Assembly: GCA_028564925.1 (NCBI GenBank)
Contig: CM053028.1
Location: forward strand, 629,820,995-629,884,994
Length of the DNA stretch: 64,000 nucleotides
Direction of reading: 5' to 3'
Origin: Lithobates sylvaticus
Lineage: Eukaryota; Chordata; Amphibia; Anura; Ranidae
Position 1 is the first letter of the stretch. Each line of letters opens with the position of its first letter. Made by a program: the position numbers and the translations under genes. Of this stretch, positions 34,373 through 45,600 are shown one piece after another. The notes below the pieces were generated by a model, which did no database searches, was not told the origin of the DNA, and saw only the letters and a program-made list of their open reading frames with translations.

Positions 34373-35614
34373 ATGAAGTTTGCGATCAAGGCATTACGGC
34401 ATCCCTGGCCCTGGCTTGCGCCACGGGCGCCATGGCCCAGAAGGGCGAGACGGTGAAGGTTGCGTGGATCGACCCCTGTCCGGCCTCATGGCCGCGCTGG
34501 GGTCCAACCAGCTCAAGAGCCTGCAGTACATCGCCGGAGCTCAACAAGGGCACGGCCTCGGGCGTGAAGTTCGAAATCATCGGCATCGACAACAAGCTCA
34601 AGCCCGCAGGAAACCACGGGCGGCCCTGCGCTCGGCCATGGACCAGGGCGTGCGCTACGTTTTCCAGGGCAATGGCTCGGGCCCGGCCCTGGCCATCATG
34701 GAGCGCTGGGAAAAGCACAAGCGCGCGCAACAAGGGTAAGGAGGTCGTCTACCTCAACTATGCGGCCGTGGACCGGACCTGACCAACAGCAAGTGCAGCT
34801 ACTGGCATTTCCGCCTGGATGCGGACACCTCCATGAAGATGGAAGCGCTGACGACCTATATGAAGGACCTGCCCGAGGTCTCTAAGAAGGTCTACCTGAT
34901 CAACCAGAACTACTCGCACGGCCAGCAGGTCTCCAAGTACGCCAAGGAGATGCCTCAACGCGCAAGCGCCCGATGTGGAGATCGTGGGCGACGACTTCTC
35001 GCCGCTGGACCCAGGTACGCGACTTCGCCACCCTACATCGCCAAGATCAAGCAGTCGGGTGCCGACTCGGTGATCACGGGCAACTGGGGCTCGGACCTGG
35101 CGCTGCTGATCAAGGCCTGCCAGCGACGCGGGCCTGAACCAACGTCAAGTTCTACACCTACTACGCCATCGCCACCGGCGCGCCCACGGCCATGGCGCAG
35201 CTGCGGCCGACAAGGTCTACATGGTGGGCTACGGCCACATGAACCTGCCCGGCCCACGGGACCGCATCACCAAGGGCTACAAGGCCAAGTTCAACGACGA
35301 CATGTACCACGGGCTCGCTGTACTCGGGCCTGACCATGCTGGACCAGGCCTTCCTGCGCGCAAGACCACGGACCCGGCCAAGGTGGCGGCCACCATGGAA
35401 GGCATGAAGTTCAACAGCCTCAACGGCGAAGTGGGAGATGCGCAAGAGCGACCACCAGCTGCAGCAGGGCCTGTTCATCTCGCGCTGGAAAAGGCCGCGG
35501 CAAGTATCCGATGGATTCGGAGAACACCGGCTCTACACCTTCGTTCCCGTGAAGTACTACGAGCCATATGTGGCCAGCACGCCGACTTCATGCGAGATGA
35601 AAAGGCCCTCCTGA
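34373..35614 (+). CDS. Branched-chain-amino-acid-type ABC substrate-binding protein, copy 1
   Basis: Periplasmic binding protein of the LivK type. AGAGGAGA precedes ATG 34373; a signal peptide (MKFAIKA...ALACATGAMA, frame broken) is followed by QKGETVKVAWIDP (about 34438-34480), TASGVKFEIIGIDNKL (about 34553-34600), SAMDQGVRYVFQGNGSGPAL-type text (about 34635-34695), GKEVVYLNYAAVD (about 34735-34775), CSYWHFRLDADTSMKMEALT (about 34795-34855), LINQNYSHGQQVSKYAKEM (about 34897-34953), KIKQSGADSVITGNWGSDLA (about 35042-35102) and a C-terminus ending EMKRPS at 35614. About 410 residues. Followed by a terminator and a close paralogue. Confidence 0.9.
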
Positions 35615-35645
35615 TCGCCTGACCGGCCTCAGTGAACTTCGCAAA

Positions 35646-35668
35646 GGGCGCGAGGCGCCCCTTTTTTT
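35646..35668 (+). terminator. Rho-independent terminator after the first binding-protein gene
   Basis: GGGCGC GAG GCGCCC hairpin followed by CTTTTTTT. It would partly separate the two binding-protein genes, so copy 2 probably has its own promoter. Confidence 0.85.
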
Positions 35669-35858
35669 GCCTGAAATCAGGCAAAACACGGTTTTCTCCT
35701 GGCCTGATCGATGGCGATCTGTCGCCAATGTGTCCAGGGCCGCAGCCAAGTCGCATGCGCGATAGTTTCTAAGGCATTCCCCAGAGGGAAATTGTCATTC
35801 AGGCGTTAGTCTGGCGCCAATACAGATATCCGAATCAACCGAAAAAGGAGACAGAAAA

Positions 35859-37115
35859 ATGAAGTGGATCGTGCATCGGTGGGCCTCGGCCATGGCTGGC
35901 CTGTGCATCGGTGCGCCTGGCGCAAAAAGGGCGAGACGGTGAAGATCGGCTGGATCGATCCGCTGTCGGGTCTGATGGCCGCCGTGGGCACGAACCAGCT
36001 CAAACCTTCCAGCTGATGGCGAGGAGTTCAACAGGAAGAAAAATGCCTCGGGCGTGAAGTTCGAGATCATCCCGCTGGACAACAAGCTCAGCCCGCAGGA
36101 GACCACGGCCGTGCTGCGCTCGCCATGGACCAGGGCGCACGCTACGTGGTGCAGGGCAACGGCTCGGGCCCGGCCCTGGCCATCATGGATGCGCTGGAAA
36201 AGCACAACGCGCGCAACAAGGGCAAGGAAGTCGTCTACCTGAACTATGCGGCCGTGGACCGGACTGACCAACAGCAAGTGCAGCTACTGCCACTTCCGCC
36301 TGGATGCGGACACCTCCATGAAATTGATGGGAAGCGCTGACGACCTATATGAAGGACGTGCCCGAGGTCAAGAAGGTCTACCTGATCAACCAGAACTACT
36401 CGCACGGCCAGCAGGTCTCCAAGTACGCCAAGGAAATGCTCAGGCAAAGCGGCCTGATGTGCAGGTGGTGGGCGACGACTTCGCGCCCCTGGCCCCAGGT
36501 GCGCGACTTCGCGCCTACTCGCCAAGATCAAGCAGTCGGGCGCCGACACGGTGATCACGGGCAACTGGGGTTCTGACCTGTCGCTGCTGCTCAAAGGCTG
36601 GCCCCCCCCCCCCCCCCCCCCCAACGACGCGGGCCGTGAACAACGTCAAGTGTCTATACCTACTACGCATTCGGCTCGGGCTCGCCCACGGCCATGGGCG
36701 CGGCCTCCGACGGCAAGGTCTACACCGTGGGCTATGGCCACTACAACATGGGCGGCCCCATCCAGCCGCTGATGGCCGAGTTCAAGAAGAAGATGAACGA
36801 CGACCTCACGCAAAGCTCGATCTACAACGTGTTCGCGCTGTGGATGCGGCCTTCGTCAAGGACCGGCGGCACCGACCCCGTGAAGGTGGCGGCCGCGCTG
36901 GAGGGCATGAAGCTCAAGAGCTTCAACGGCGAAGTGGAGATGCGCAAGACCGACCACCAGCTGCAGCAGGGCACTGTACATCACGCGCTGGGAAAAGGCC
37001 GGCGGCAAGAACCCGTATGACGCAGAGAACACGGCTACACCTTCGCCCCGGTGAAGTACTACGAGCCCTACGTGTCAGCACGCCCACCTCCTGCCAGATG
37101 AAGCGCCCGTCCTGA
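35859..37115 (+). CDS. Branched-chain-amino-acid-type ABC substrate-binding protein, copy 2
   Basis: Paralogue of the preceding gene. AAAAGGAGA precedes ATG 35859 (MKWIVHRWASAMAGLCIG signal). Then KGETVKIGWIDPLSGLMAAV (about 35930-35990), ASGVKFEIIPLDNKLSPQET (about 36045-36105), DQGARYVVQGNGSGPALAIM (about 36129-36188), EVVYLNYAAVD, LINQNYSHGQQVSKYAKEML (about 36385-36440), QSGADTVITGNWGSDLSLLL (about 36530-36595), a poly-C insertion, then MGAASDGKVYTVGYGHYNMG (about 36694-36755) and EGMKLKSFNGEVEMRKTDHQ (about 36900-36960), ending QMKRPS at 37113-37115. About 410 residues. It leads directly into the permease genes, so it is likely the main partner of this transporter. Confidence 0.9.
36602..36622. 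repeat. 21-base poly-C run inside the second binding-protein gene
   Basis: C-run at a GGCC/AACGACGC position; the tandem paralogue has only a couple of C there. Judged an artefact. Confidence 0.9.
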
Positions 37116-37175
37116 GAGCGGCCCGCACCCGCTTCCTGTCCCCAACGCACCGAGACCAAGGCCTTTCGAGGACGC

Positions 37176-38143
37176 TTGAGTTCTTCACCATATCGCCTGA
37201 GCAACGGCGTGAGCTATGGACTGCTGCTGTCATGCTCAGCTCGGGGCTGACGCTGATCTTCAGCATGATGGGCGTGCTCAACTTCGCCCACACCAGCTTC
37301 TACATGCTGGGCGCGTACTTCGGCTACACGCTCAGCGGCAATCATCGGCTTCTGGGGCGCGCTGTTCGTCGCGCCCCTGCTGGTGGGCGCACTGGGCGCC
37401 ATGTTCGAGCGCTACAGCCTGCGCGGCGTGCACAAGTACGGCATGTGCCCGAACTGCTCGTGACCTTCGGCCTGTCCTATCTCTTCCTCGAGGTGGTGCA
37501 ACTGGTCTGGGGCCGCGGCACCGTGCCCTACGGACTGCCGCCCGCGCTGCAGGGCCCCCTGTTCACGCTGTACGGCACGCAGTTCCCGCGCTCGCGCTCC
37601 TTCGTGATGCTGCTGGCGCTGCTGATGCTGGTGGCCGTCTGGCTGCTGCTGACGCGCACGCGCATCGGCTGGTCATCCAGGCCGCGCTCAAGAACCCCGA
37701 GATGGTGGAGGCGCTGGGCCACAACGTGCCGCGCGTGTTCATGATGGTGTTCGGCGGCGGCTGCGCGCTGGCGGGGCTGGCCGGGCGTCATCGGCGGCAA
37801 CACCTATGTGACCGAGCGGCCATGGCCATGTCGGTCGGCTCCATCATCTTCGTGGTGGTGGTGGTCGGCGGCATGGGCTCGCTGGCGGGGGCCTTCGTGG
37901 CCTCGCTGCTGATCGGTGTCCGTGCAGACCTTTGCCGTGGCCATCGACTGGTCGCTGGCCAGTCTGCTGAGCTCGCTGGGCAGCCGGTCGGCGAGCAGAC
38001 CTTTGGCTGGCCGCTGCTCAAGCTCACCATCTCCAGGTCGCGCCCATCCTGCCCTACCTGTTCCTGGTGCTGATCCTCATCTTCCGGCCCAAGGGGCCTC
38101 CTGGGCACGCGGGGAGATTGACACCATGTCCTCGATCACCTAA
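37176..38143 (+). CDS. livH: Branched-chain-type ABC permease LivH
   Basis: First membrane subunit of the importer. TTG 37176 after GAGGA (about 37167-37172) gives a LEFFTIS start; then SSGLTLIFSMMGVLNFAHTS (about 37238-37295), FYMLGAYFGYTLSG (about 37297-37340), LVTFGLSYLFLEVVQLVWGR (about 37457-37515), GTVPYGLPPALQGPLFTLYG (about 37517-37576), SFVMLLALLMLVAVWLLLT (about 37600-37655), PEMVEALGHNVPRVFMMVFG (about 37695-37755), IIFVVVVVGGMGSLAGAFVA (about 37843-37902), and the C-terminal FLVLILIFRPKG. About 320 residues with eight or more helices, normal for LivH. The start is unsure owing to an indel before 37200. Confidence 0.88.
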
Positions 38144-38151
38144 AAACGACC

Positions 38152-39510
38152 ATGACATCCACTGCCGCAAAAGGCGTTCCGGACGCTTCAGGGGCTGGGG
38201 GCGCAGGGCGCCACTACAGCTTCCAGCCGCTTCAAACATCGGCCCGCTTCCTGATCTGGGGCGCCTTCGCCCTGGCGCTGATCGTCGCGCCGCTGGTGTT
38301 CACCAGCAGCCTGGCGCTGACCTTGCTCAGCCAGATCGGCTATCTCATCATCATCTGCCTGTCCTACAACATCCTGCTGGGCAGGGCGGCATGCTGAGCT
38401 TCGCCATGCGGTCTACACGGGCTGGGCTCGTTATCGCCATCCATGCGTGAACCGGGCCAGCTCCGGCGACTGGGGCATTCCGCTGGTGCGGATTCCCTTC
38501 ATCGGCGGCCTGGGCGGCATGTTCTTTCGCGGCCCTGCTGGGGCTATGTGAACCACCAAGAAGTCGGGCACCACCTTCGCCATGATCACATGGGCATCGG
38601 AGAGCTGTGGCGTCCATGGCGATGATGTTCCCCGAGTTCTTCGGGGGCGAGGCGGCATCACCACCGACCGCGTCTATGGCAAGCCCTTCTTCGGCCTGAC
38701 CTTCGGCTCGGGCATGGAGGTGTACTTCCTGATCGCCGCCTACTGCTTCATCTGCACGGGCCCGCCATGTTCGCCTTCACGGGCACGCCTCTGGGCCGCA
38801 TGCTCAAACGCCGTGCGCGACAACCCGAGCGCGTGGAGTTCGTGGGCTACAACACGCAGCGCGTGCGCTACTTCTCCTTCATCATCGCGGGCTTCTTTCG
38901 GCTGGCGGGGGCGGGGGGCTTGCAATAAAAAAAAAAAGCATCAACTTCGAGATCATCACGGCCATGGACAGCGAGAGCGTCATGCGCTCGGGCTCGTACC
39001 TGCTGTTCACCCTTCCTGGGCGGCGCCACCTTCTTCTTCGGACCCATCATCGGCGCCGTGCTGCTGTGCTGCCTCGGTGTGTGCTGTCGGAGCTGACCAA
39101 GGCTGGCTGCTGATACCTGGGCCCTGGTGTTCCTGCTGATGGTGATGTACCACCGGGCGGCGTTGCCAGCTGATCATGATGAACCTGCGCGTGGCGCCGC
39201 TTCGGCAAGTGGCGACGGCTGGGCCCAGCCCTTCCTGGCCATCGCGGCCAGTGCCCTGGTCATGATCGTGGGCGGCGCGGACATCGTCGAGATGATCTAC
39301 CACCTGCAGCTCAATGCGGCCCTGGGTCCCCCGGTCTCGTTCCATGGGCGTGCAGCTCGATACCAGCTCGGCATCGACCTGGACCGGGCCGTTGCCATCT
39401 TCGTGGTGGGCCTGGGCCTGCTGGAAGTGGCCAGGCGCTGGTGCCTGCGCCGCCGTGGGAGGCATCCCAGGAAGAAATCGAAGAAGCCATCAAGCGCGGG
39501 GAGGGTTTGA
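38152..39510 (+). CDS. livM: Branched-chain-type ABC permease LivM
   Basis: Second membrane subunit. ATG 38152 follows the livH stop by eight bases (MTSTAAKGVPDASGAGGAGR). Helices: FLIWGAFALALIVAPLVF (about 38250-38300), LLSQIGYLIIICLSYNILLG (about 38323-38382), then frame-broken GGMLSF and FIGGLGGMFF (about 38395-38535), GITTDRVYGKPFFGLTFGSG (about 38655-38715), VYFLIAAYCFIC (about 38721-38757), SFIIAG (about 38875-38895), INFEIITAMDSESVMRSGSY (about 38940-39000), LAIAASALVMIVGGADIVEM (about 39235-39295), ending EEIEEAIKRGEG (about 39470-39505). About 450 residues, including the C-terminal extension common in LivM. The boundary with livG is blurred by an indel; TGA 39508-39510 is the best stop. 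Confidence 0.86.
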
Positions 39511-40345
39511 ACCCTGTCCCAGCATTGCAATCGAACGTTCCGGGCACCGCGGCCGCCGCCGCGGCTGGCGAGGGCCACCTATGCGCTGGAGCTGCGCGAC
39601 CTGTACAAGCGCTTCGGCAAGCCGAGATCATCCGCGGAGCCCAACTGGGCCGTGAAGCCGGCGAGCGCGTGGCCATCTTCGGCCCCAACGGCGCGGGCAA
39701 GAGCACGCCTGTTCAACCTATCAGTGGCCGCTTCGAGCCCACCAGCGGCCATGGCTGCTCAACGCAGCGCAACGACGGCAAGAAAAGCCCTATGACAACC
39801 ACCGCTGGGGACTGTCGCAGCAGCTTTCAGATCACCAACATCTTTCCCAAGCTCAGCGAGTTCGAGAACCTTCGCTGCAGCGTGCTGTGGATCCTGGGCT
39901 ACCGCTACTGCTCTGCGCTTCCTGTCTAAGCTGCGCGACGCCAATGCCCGCGCCGATGAGCTGATGGATATTGATCGGCCTGCACAGAAAGCGCGACACG
40001 CTGGCGGTCAACCAGACCAATGGCCGAACAGCGCGCGCTGGAGATCGGCAACACCATCGCGGCGGCGGCGCCGGCGTCATCCTGCTGGACGAACACACGG
40101 TCCGGCAATGAGCAACAGCGAGACGGCCCACTTCATCCAGCTGATCAAGAAGGTCACGAAGGCAAGACCTGCTGACCGTGGAGCACGATATGGGCGTGGT
40201 CTTCGGCTGGCCGACAAGAACGCCGTCGGGGTCTACGGCGAAGTCATCGCCTACGGACACGCAGAGGCCGTGCGTGCCAATCAGCGCGTGCAGGCGGCCT
40301 ATCTCGGATCTTCAGTCGCCGATCAACATGCTGTGTGCACATTGA
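39507..40345 (+). CDS. livG: ABC transporter ATP-binding protein LivG
   Basis: ATPase subunit. YALELRDLYKRFGK (about 39580-39622) opens the domain; Walker A GPNGAGKST is at about 39681-39707; a Q-loop region FQITNIFPKLSEFENLRCSV (about 39826-39886) follows; the signature region is frame-broken near 40020-40060, Walker B IILLDE-like text near 40080, and the H-loop VEHDMGVVF near 40165-40200. The C-terminus VRANQRVQAAYLGS (about 40265-40310) is typical of LivG. A TTG at 39507 overlapping the livM stop or a later start are both possible. The stop is taken as TGA 40343-40345, ten bases before livF. About 275 residues. Confidence 0.86.
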
Positions 40346-40355
40346 GGAAGCGCGG

Positions 40356-41056
40356 ATGCACAAAATCAACAACCTGCATGCCTATTACGGCAAAAGCCAT
40401 GTGCTGCATGGCGTGGATTTCTCGGTGCAGCCGGCGAAATCGTCGCGCTGCTAGGGCGCAACGGCTCGGGCCGCTCCACCACGGCCAAGGCCATCATGGG
40501 CCTGGTGCACTGGAGGGCTCGCTGGACTGGAGAATGGGCCAGAGCCTGACCGGGCGCAAGGCCTACGAGATCGCCCACCTGGGGTGGGCTACGTGCCCGA
40601 GAGCCGCGATGTGTTACCAACCTCACCCGTGCACCAGAACCTGCTGCTGGGACAGAAGGGCAAGGGCCGGGACAGCCGCTGGGGCTTCGACGACATGTAC
40701 GCCATGTTCCCGCGCCTGAAGGAGCGCCAGCACACCGAGGCCGGCGTGATGTCGGGCGGCGAGCAGCAGATGCTGACCCTGTGCCGCACGCTGATGGTCG
40801 ACCCGGACCTGATCATCATCGACGAGCCCAATGAAGGCCTGGCTCCCAAGATCGTCGAGCTGGTGGGCGAGTACCTGCAAAAGAACAAGCAGCGCGGGCG
40901 TGTCCCGTGCTGCTGATCGAGCAAAAGCTCACCAATTGCCATGAGCACTCGGACCGGGCCCTGGTCATGGGGCACGGGCGCATCGTCTTCGACGGCACGC
41001 CCGACGGGCTGCGCGCCGATCAGAAGGTGCGCAAGGAGTGGCTGGAGGGTCCTTGA
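40356..41056 (+). CDS. livF: ABC transporter ATP-binding protein LivF
   Basis: Second ATPase subunit. GAGGAAG precedes ATG 40356; MHKINNLHAYYGKSHVLHG and VDFSVQ (about 40356-40430) open the domain. Walker A reads GRNGSGRSTT (about 40455-40485), with Arg in place of the usual Lys. Then YVPESRDV (about 40588-40612), a long clean stretch from NLLLGQKGKGRDSRWGFDDM through VMSGGEQQMLTLCRTLMVDP (signature, about 40744-40805) and DLIIIDEPNEGLAPKIVELV (Walker B, about 40806-40866), the broken H-loop LLIEQKL, and RALVMGHGRIVFDGTPDGLR (about 40955-41015), ending WLEGP at 41056. About 235 residues, normal LivF. Confidence 0.9.
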
Positions 41057-41170
41057 TGCCGCACAAGGCTGGGCATGCTGCCAGGCAGGCGGCACGGACC
41101 ACGGCGCTTTTCCCCGCCTTGGGGACAAACCGCTGTGGCGCCGGTCCGCCATTTTTTTTTACAATCAAAA

Positions 41171-41186
41171 TCGCACGATCGTTCTT
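41171..41186. promoter_or_regulatory. Candidate dyad operator before the hydratase gene
   Basis: TCGCACGATCGTTCTT contains the palindrome ACGATCGT (41175-41182) with partial flanking symmetry, of the kind bound by TetR-type regulators of fatty-acid genes. It lies about 30 bases before the start codon. By-eye call, regulator unknown. Confidence 0.3.
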
Positions 41187-41212
41187 TTTCTATCGCAATA
41201 GGGGACAACAGC

Positions 41213-41488
41213 ATGACTGCTGAATACAAAGTGGACGGTTGCCATCGCCGTCCATCACCTTGAACAATCCGCCGGTCAACGGCCTGGGGCTACTCCACGC
41301 GGCGGGGGCATCGTCGAGGGGCTGGACAAGGGCCTATTCCGACCCTGCCGTCAAGGCCTTCGTCATCACGGGCGCCGGCAAGGCTTCGCTGGCGGCGGCT
41401 GACATCAACGAGGTCGGCAAGGAAGAGGCGAATCGCGAGCCGCCACCTTGGTCTCGCTGATCTACTCTCGCTGTACCATGGCAGCAAG
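41213..41488 (+). CDS. Enoyl-CoA hydratase/3-hydroxyacyl-CoA dehydrogenase, 3' part lost in gap
   Basis: N-terminal end of a FadB/FadJ-type multifunctional beta-oxidation enzyme. AGGGGACA precedes ATG 41213; MTAEYKVDG is followed by TLNNPPVNGLG (about 41259-41290), ending a beta strand, then AYSDPAVKAFVITGAGKA (about 41330-41385) and a crotonase oxyanion-hole region reading S/L-GGADINE-like with indels (about 41385-41415), and KEEANREP (about 41418-41445). About 90 of 700 residues are present before the N run. Whether the last 25 bases are still this gene is not clear. Fits the neighbouring acyl-CoA ligase and importer. Confidence 0.78.
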
Positions 41489-41981
41489 NNNNNNNNNNNN
41501 NNNNNNNNNNNNNNNNNNNNNNNNNNNNNNNNNNNNNNNNNNNNNNNNNNNNNNNNNNNNNNNNNNNNNNNNNNNNNNNNNNNNNNNNNNNNNNNNNNNN
41601 NNNNNNNNNNNNNNNNNNNNNNNNNNNNNNNNNNNNNNNNNNNNNNNNNNNNNNNNNNNNNNNNNNNNNNNNNNNNNNNNNNNNNNNNNNNNNNNNNNNN
41701 NNNNNNNNNNNNNNNNNNNNNNNNNNNNNNNNNNNNNNNNNNNNNNNNNNNNNNNNNNNNNNNNNNNNNNNNNNNNNNNNNNNNNNNNNNNNNNNNNNNN
41801 NNNNNNNNNNNNNNNNNNNNNNNNNNNNNNNNNNNNNNNNNNNNNNNNNNNNNNNNNNNNNNNNNNNNNNNNNNNNNNNNNNNNNNNNNNNNNNNNNNNN
41901 NNNNNNNNNNNNNNNNNNNNNNNNNNNNNNNNNNNNNNNNNNNNNNNNNNNNNNNNNNNNNNNNNNNNNNNNNNNNNNNNN
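41489..41981. other. Assembly gap (493 N) joining bacterial and animal DNA
   Basis: Unknown bases. Left of it the sequence is a bacterial beta-oxidation gene; right of it lies a vertebrate histone H3 gene. The join is scaffolding, not sequence. Confidence 0.98.
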
Positions 41982-42035
41982 TGTAGTCGGTGTGATGAGG
42001 GAGTATATAGAGCTCTTTATATAGGAGGATTTGGT

Positions 42036-42051
42036 GGCTCTGAAAAGAGCC
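42036..42051 (-). promoter_or_regulatory. Histone mRNA 3' stem-loop of the H3 gene
   Basis: On the minus strand GGCTCTTTTCAGAGCC is a perfect match to the metazoan histone 3'-end stem-loop bound by SLBP, followed by ACCA. It lies about 35 bases after the H3 stop and marks a replication-dependent gene. Confidence 0.95.
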
Positions 42052-42085
42052 TTTGTGTTGGGATTAGTAGTAGTTCGGAGTGTCT

Positions 42086-42495
<410 letters not shown>

Positions 42496-42555
42496 TACTG
42501 CTCAATGCTTCGCTGATACAAGGAAAGAATGTGAGCTTTTGCCGCTCTACGGCGC

Positions 42556-42616
42556 TATTTATACATATCCCAGCCTTCTGATTGGACAATAAGAGCACAC
42601 TCCTCCTCCTCATTGG
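42556..42616 (-). promoter_or_regulatory. H3 promoter: TATA box and two CCAAT boxes
   Basis: On the minus strand TATAAATA (42556-42563) lies about 60 bases before the ATG, with CCAAT motifs at 42581-42585 and 42612-42616 upstream. Spacing is that of replication-dependent histone promoters. Confidence 0.85.
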
Positions 42617-45600
42617 TTCCCTTGAAAAGCGCCTTTTTTTTTATTATTTTTTAAATTTCCCGCCTAAATCAGCACCTTCTAATATTGGAATAGATCGCTA
42701 ATTTGTTTTCCCAAATCCAAAGTGAAGTCTCCGCACATCACACAATGCTCGGAGATCGCCGAACTCCTTCCGTGTGGATTATTACATAGAATAGAAAGTG
42801 TGAGCGGGGATTCCACACTGAGCAGCTGTTGTCTGTTCCGCCAAATACACAGCACAGGGATCAGTGGGATCCGTCCATGCTCACGTCCTATAGGTCACCG
42901 ATCACGGTATACATCTGACTTATAAAGAACACTTATAATGGGGGTCAGGGGGGTTGTGGGGGGCTGAGGCTCTCTGCTCTCCGGACTCCATCACATCTAT
43001 TGTTGCACTTGGCACCTATGAAGTGGTCACATACCGGGGACATATCCACCTCCCTAGTCTCAGGTACAAAGTCAATGGGAGTTTCCTCATATGTCCACTC
43101 CATAGTGGACTTCTCTCAGCTACTAATGATAGCCCATAGGAGTGAAAATTACTCAATGACACAATGAAAAAGTGTAAAAATGGAGAGAGAGTAGCCGGAG
43201 GTTGTCCCACCAGTGTTACGATGGTACATAGGATAAACAATAGGTTAATAAGGTCCCCACTCCCCCCCTGCCTCATCTCAGATTAAAGAAAAAAAAAAAA
43301 AAAAACGCAAAATAGCTCTACTAATTACACACAAACCGGTTGACAAGCCATCACCAACCCAAGTCCACAACATAGATAAATATAATCTAATCGTTGTTGG
43401 GCCAGCTGCTAGAGTATTTATAGGTACTACTTAGAAGACCTCATTGTAGGTCGATTCAGAGGAGTGTCTCGTGTATCCAGGCACTAGACACTATCTGGCA
43501 CACAATACAACTTATATGACGAACTTGTTGATTTCTATACTCTAATCGATGGCGCCATTCACACATCACGGTGCATGTTGATGTGAACTTCCCATCCAAC
43601 TGGGTCCTCCCCTCAAGGACTGGAGACGTTTTCTCAATGCCCCAATATTTACTGTAGTTTTTTTTATTTCACACACTTTGCAAACCCTGTATTAAGTTTT
43701 TTTATACCAGGGGCCTCAACTGTCCATGGAAGTGACCTCTGGAGATTAACTGTTTTCATTGGCATTCTCCAATAAAAAGGAATGACAACATTACCAAACG
43801 TGATCAAACTATTCCCGGATTAAGGGTGTCAACAACTGAACACATTGCTTCGGTCATGAGAGATCTCGGGGAAGAGGATTCAATGTGATCGTAACATTTG
43901 CCACCCTGATTTCCACTTTCATAATTAACAAAGGCGCAAACAGCATTTATCAAAATATATTGAAATAACCAAATAAACATATAATAAAACAGCTTGGCAT
44001 ATGTTCATAATTATTTAATTATTTTATAATTAATAATTATTATATAAATATATATATATATATGTAATATATATATATATACATATATAACATATATAAT
44101 ATCATATATATTCTCTGATATTTTTTGTTCAAGGAATTGCGTTTGAAACAATGGATAACAGTTCAAGTGATGACATGGAAAAAAATTGTGTTGGAATGGT
44201 CCACGGACTGAATAACATTTGTGCCCCTATGATAACATGCAGCAAAATCCACGGGCTGTGTCTGCTACTATCTCATGGTCAGGGTAGAAGGGGGATACAA
44301 GGTGAACAGGAGAGCCGTACATACTGCACCTGGGTGAATTGTGGAGATATGTTACAATGTAATTACAAGGAATCTGTTCATGGGGACTCCACGGAAGATA
44401 CTTCACTGCGGTAACAGATAATTGGATAGATTAGAGATGTGTACACCAGGATGTTAGCGGCCTGAAGGATATAACACCGAGAGGCATCATTGTGGTGAAC
44501 TTTAAATAAAGATAACTGGGATAGCAAAAATTCACCAGGGAAAGGTGCAGTGGCGGCCTCACCTAATTAATAAAGTCAATAGCCAGAGAGCGAATGGCTT
44601 GAAGGGGGGGATATCAAAATTACAGCATTTTTTTGTCATTATTTATGTATTCATTCCATGTATTAATTAATGGATTCATTTAACACCAAGAAATTACGTT
44701 GTGAAAATATTCATTTCAGATTGGTTTTGGTCTTTGATTTGACTTTAGATACTGAATCATGAGGAAGTATTTTCTGGCTGAAGAAGATACAGAGATCGCG
44801 GAATAACTTTTTCTTTGGAGTCCTCAAAAGAAAGACAAGTATTACTGGAATGCTGAAGGAAACGCCCACAACTGTGATTGGTTCAGAATTTAAATTGCTG
44901 TGTTTTCAAATTTTTCCCCGCACACAGAGAAAGATATGTTGATCTTTACAGACAAATTTTCTCACACACTCTTCATAACGGCTCAAAACCGACAGCCGAG
45001 GAGATCGCTCTCGGATGAGGACCTTTATCGGAGGAAATTTGATTAGCACTCATAATGTCTCATTAGTTCCGGAATGATTAGGGAAAGAATTCTGTTTGCC
45101 TACTGAACCCACGAGAAAACACTCTGCATGTTCTCAAGAAAGCCAGGAATCTCACCACTGCTACACACACAACACGATGAGAACAGGTCTTCTATGATAG
45201 AGCTCTCATGTTTCTAGATGATGGGACGAATGTAGTTATGATACACTTCACCAGATCATGATCATGGGGAAATGTCATGTCCACTGACTGATATTTATTT
45301 TTTTCTCTTTCGGACATAATATCAGTTAAGATTGTCATACATATCAAAAACCACAACTATGTAATACAAATGAATGGTGAAATGAATGGTAGTAACCATG
45401 ACAACAAGATAAATATGTTACAATGCATGAAAAAGAGTAACAATATTTCATGTCTGAAGAACAAGATCGGTCCCCACCCCCCCCCCCGCTGTAACGCGCT
45501 ATCTTCCAAATATTAACAAGATTCTCTCCTAGTTACAATCTTTTTAGTAAAGCAGATTTGCATGAGAAATACATAACAATCTGTTGGCATTTAAATTTAC

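Noticed and set aside
44870-44950. Histone H1 promoter remnant
   Set aside because: An AAACACA-like motif and a CCAAT motif occur on the minus strand, but no TATA box or H1 coding remnant follows, so chance cannot be excluded.
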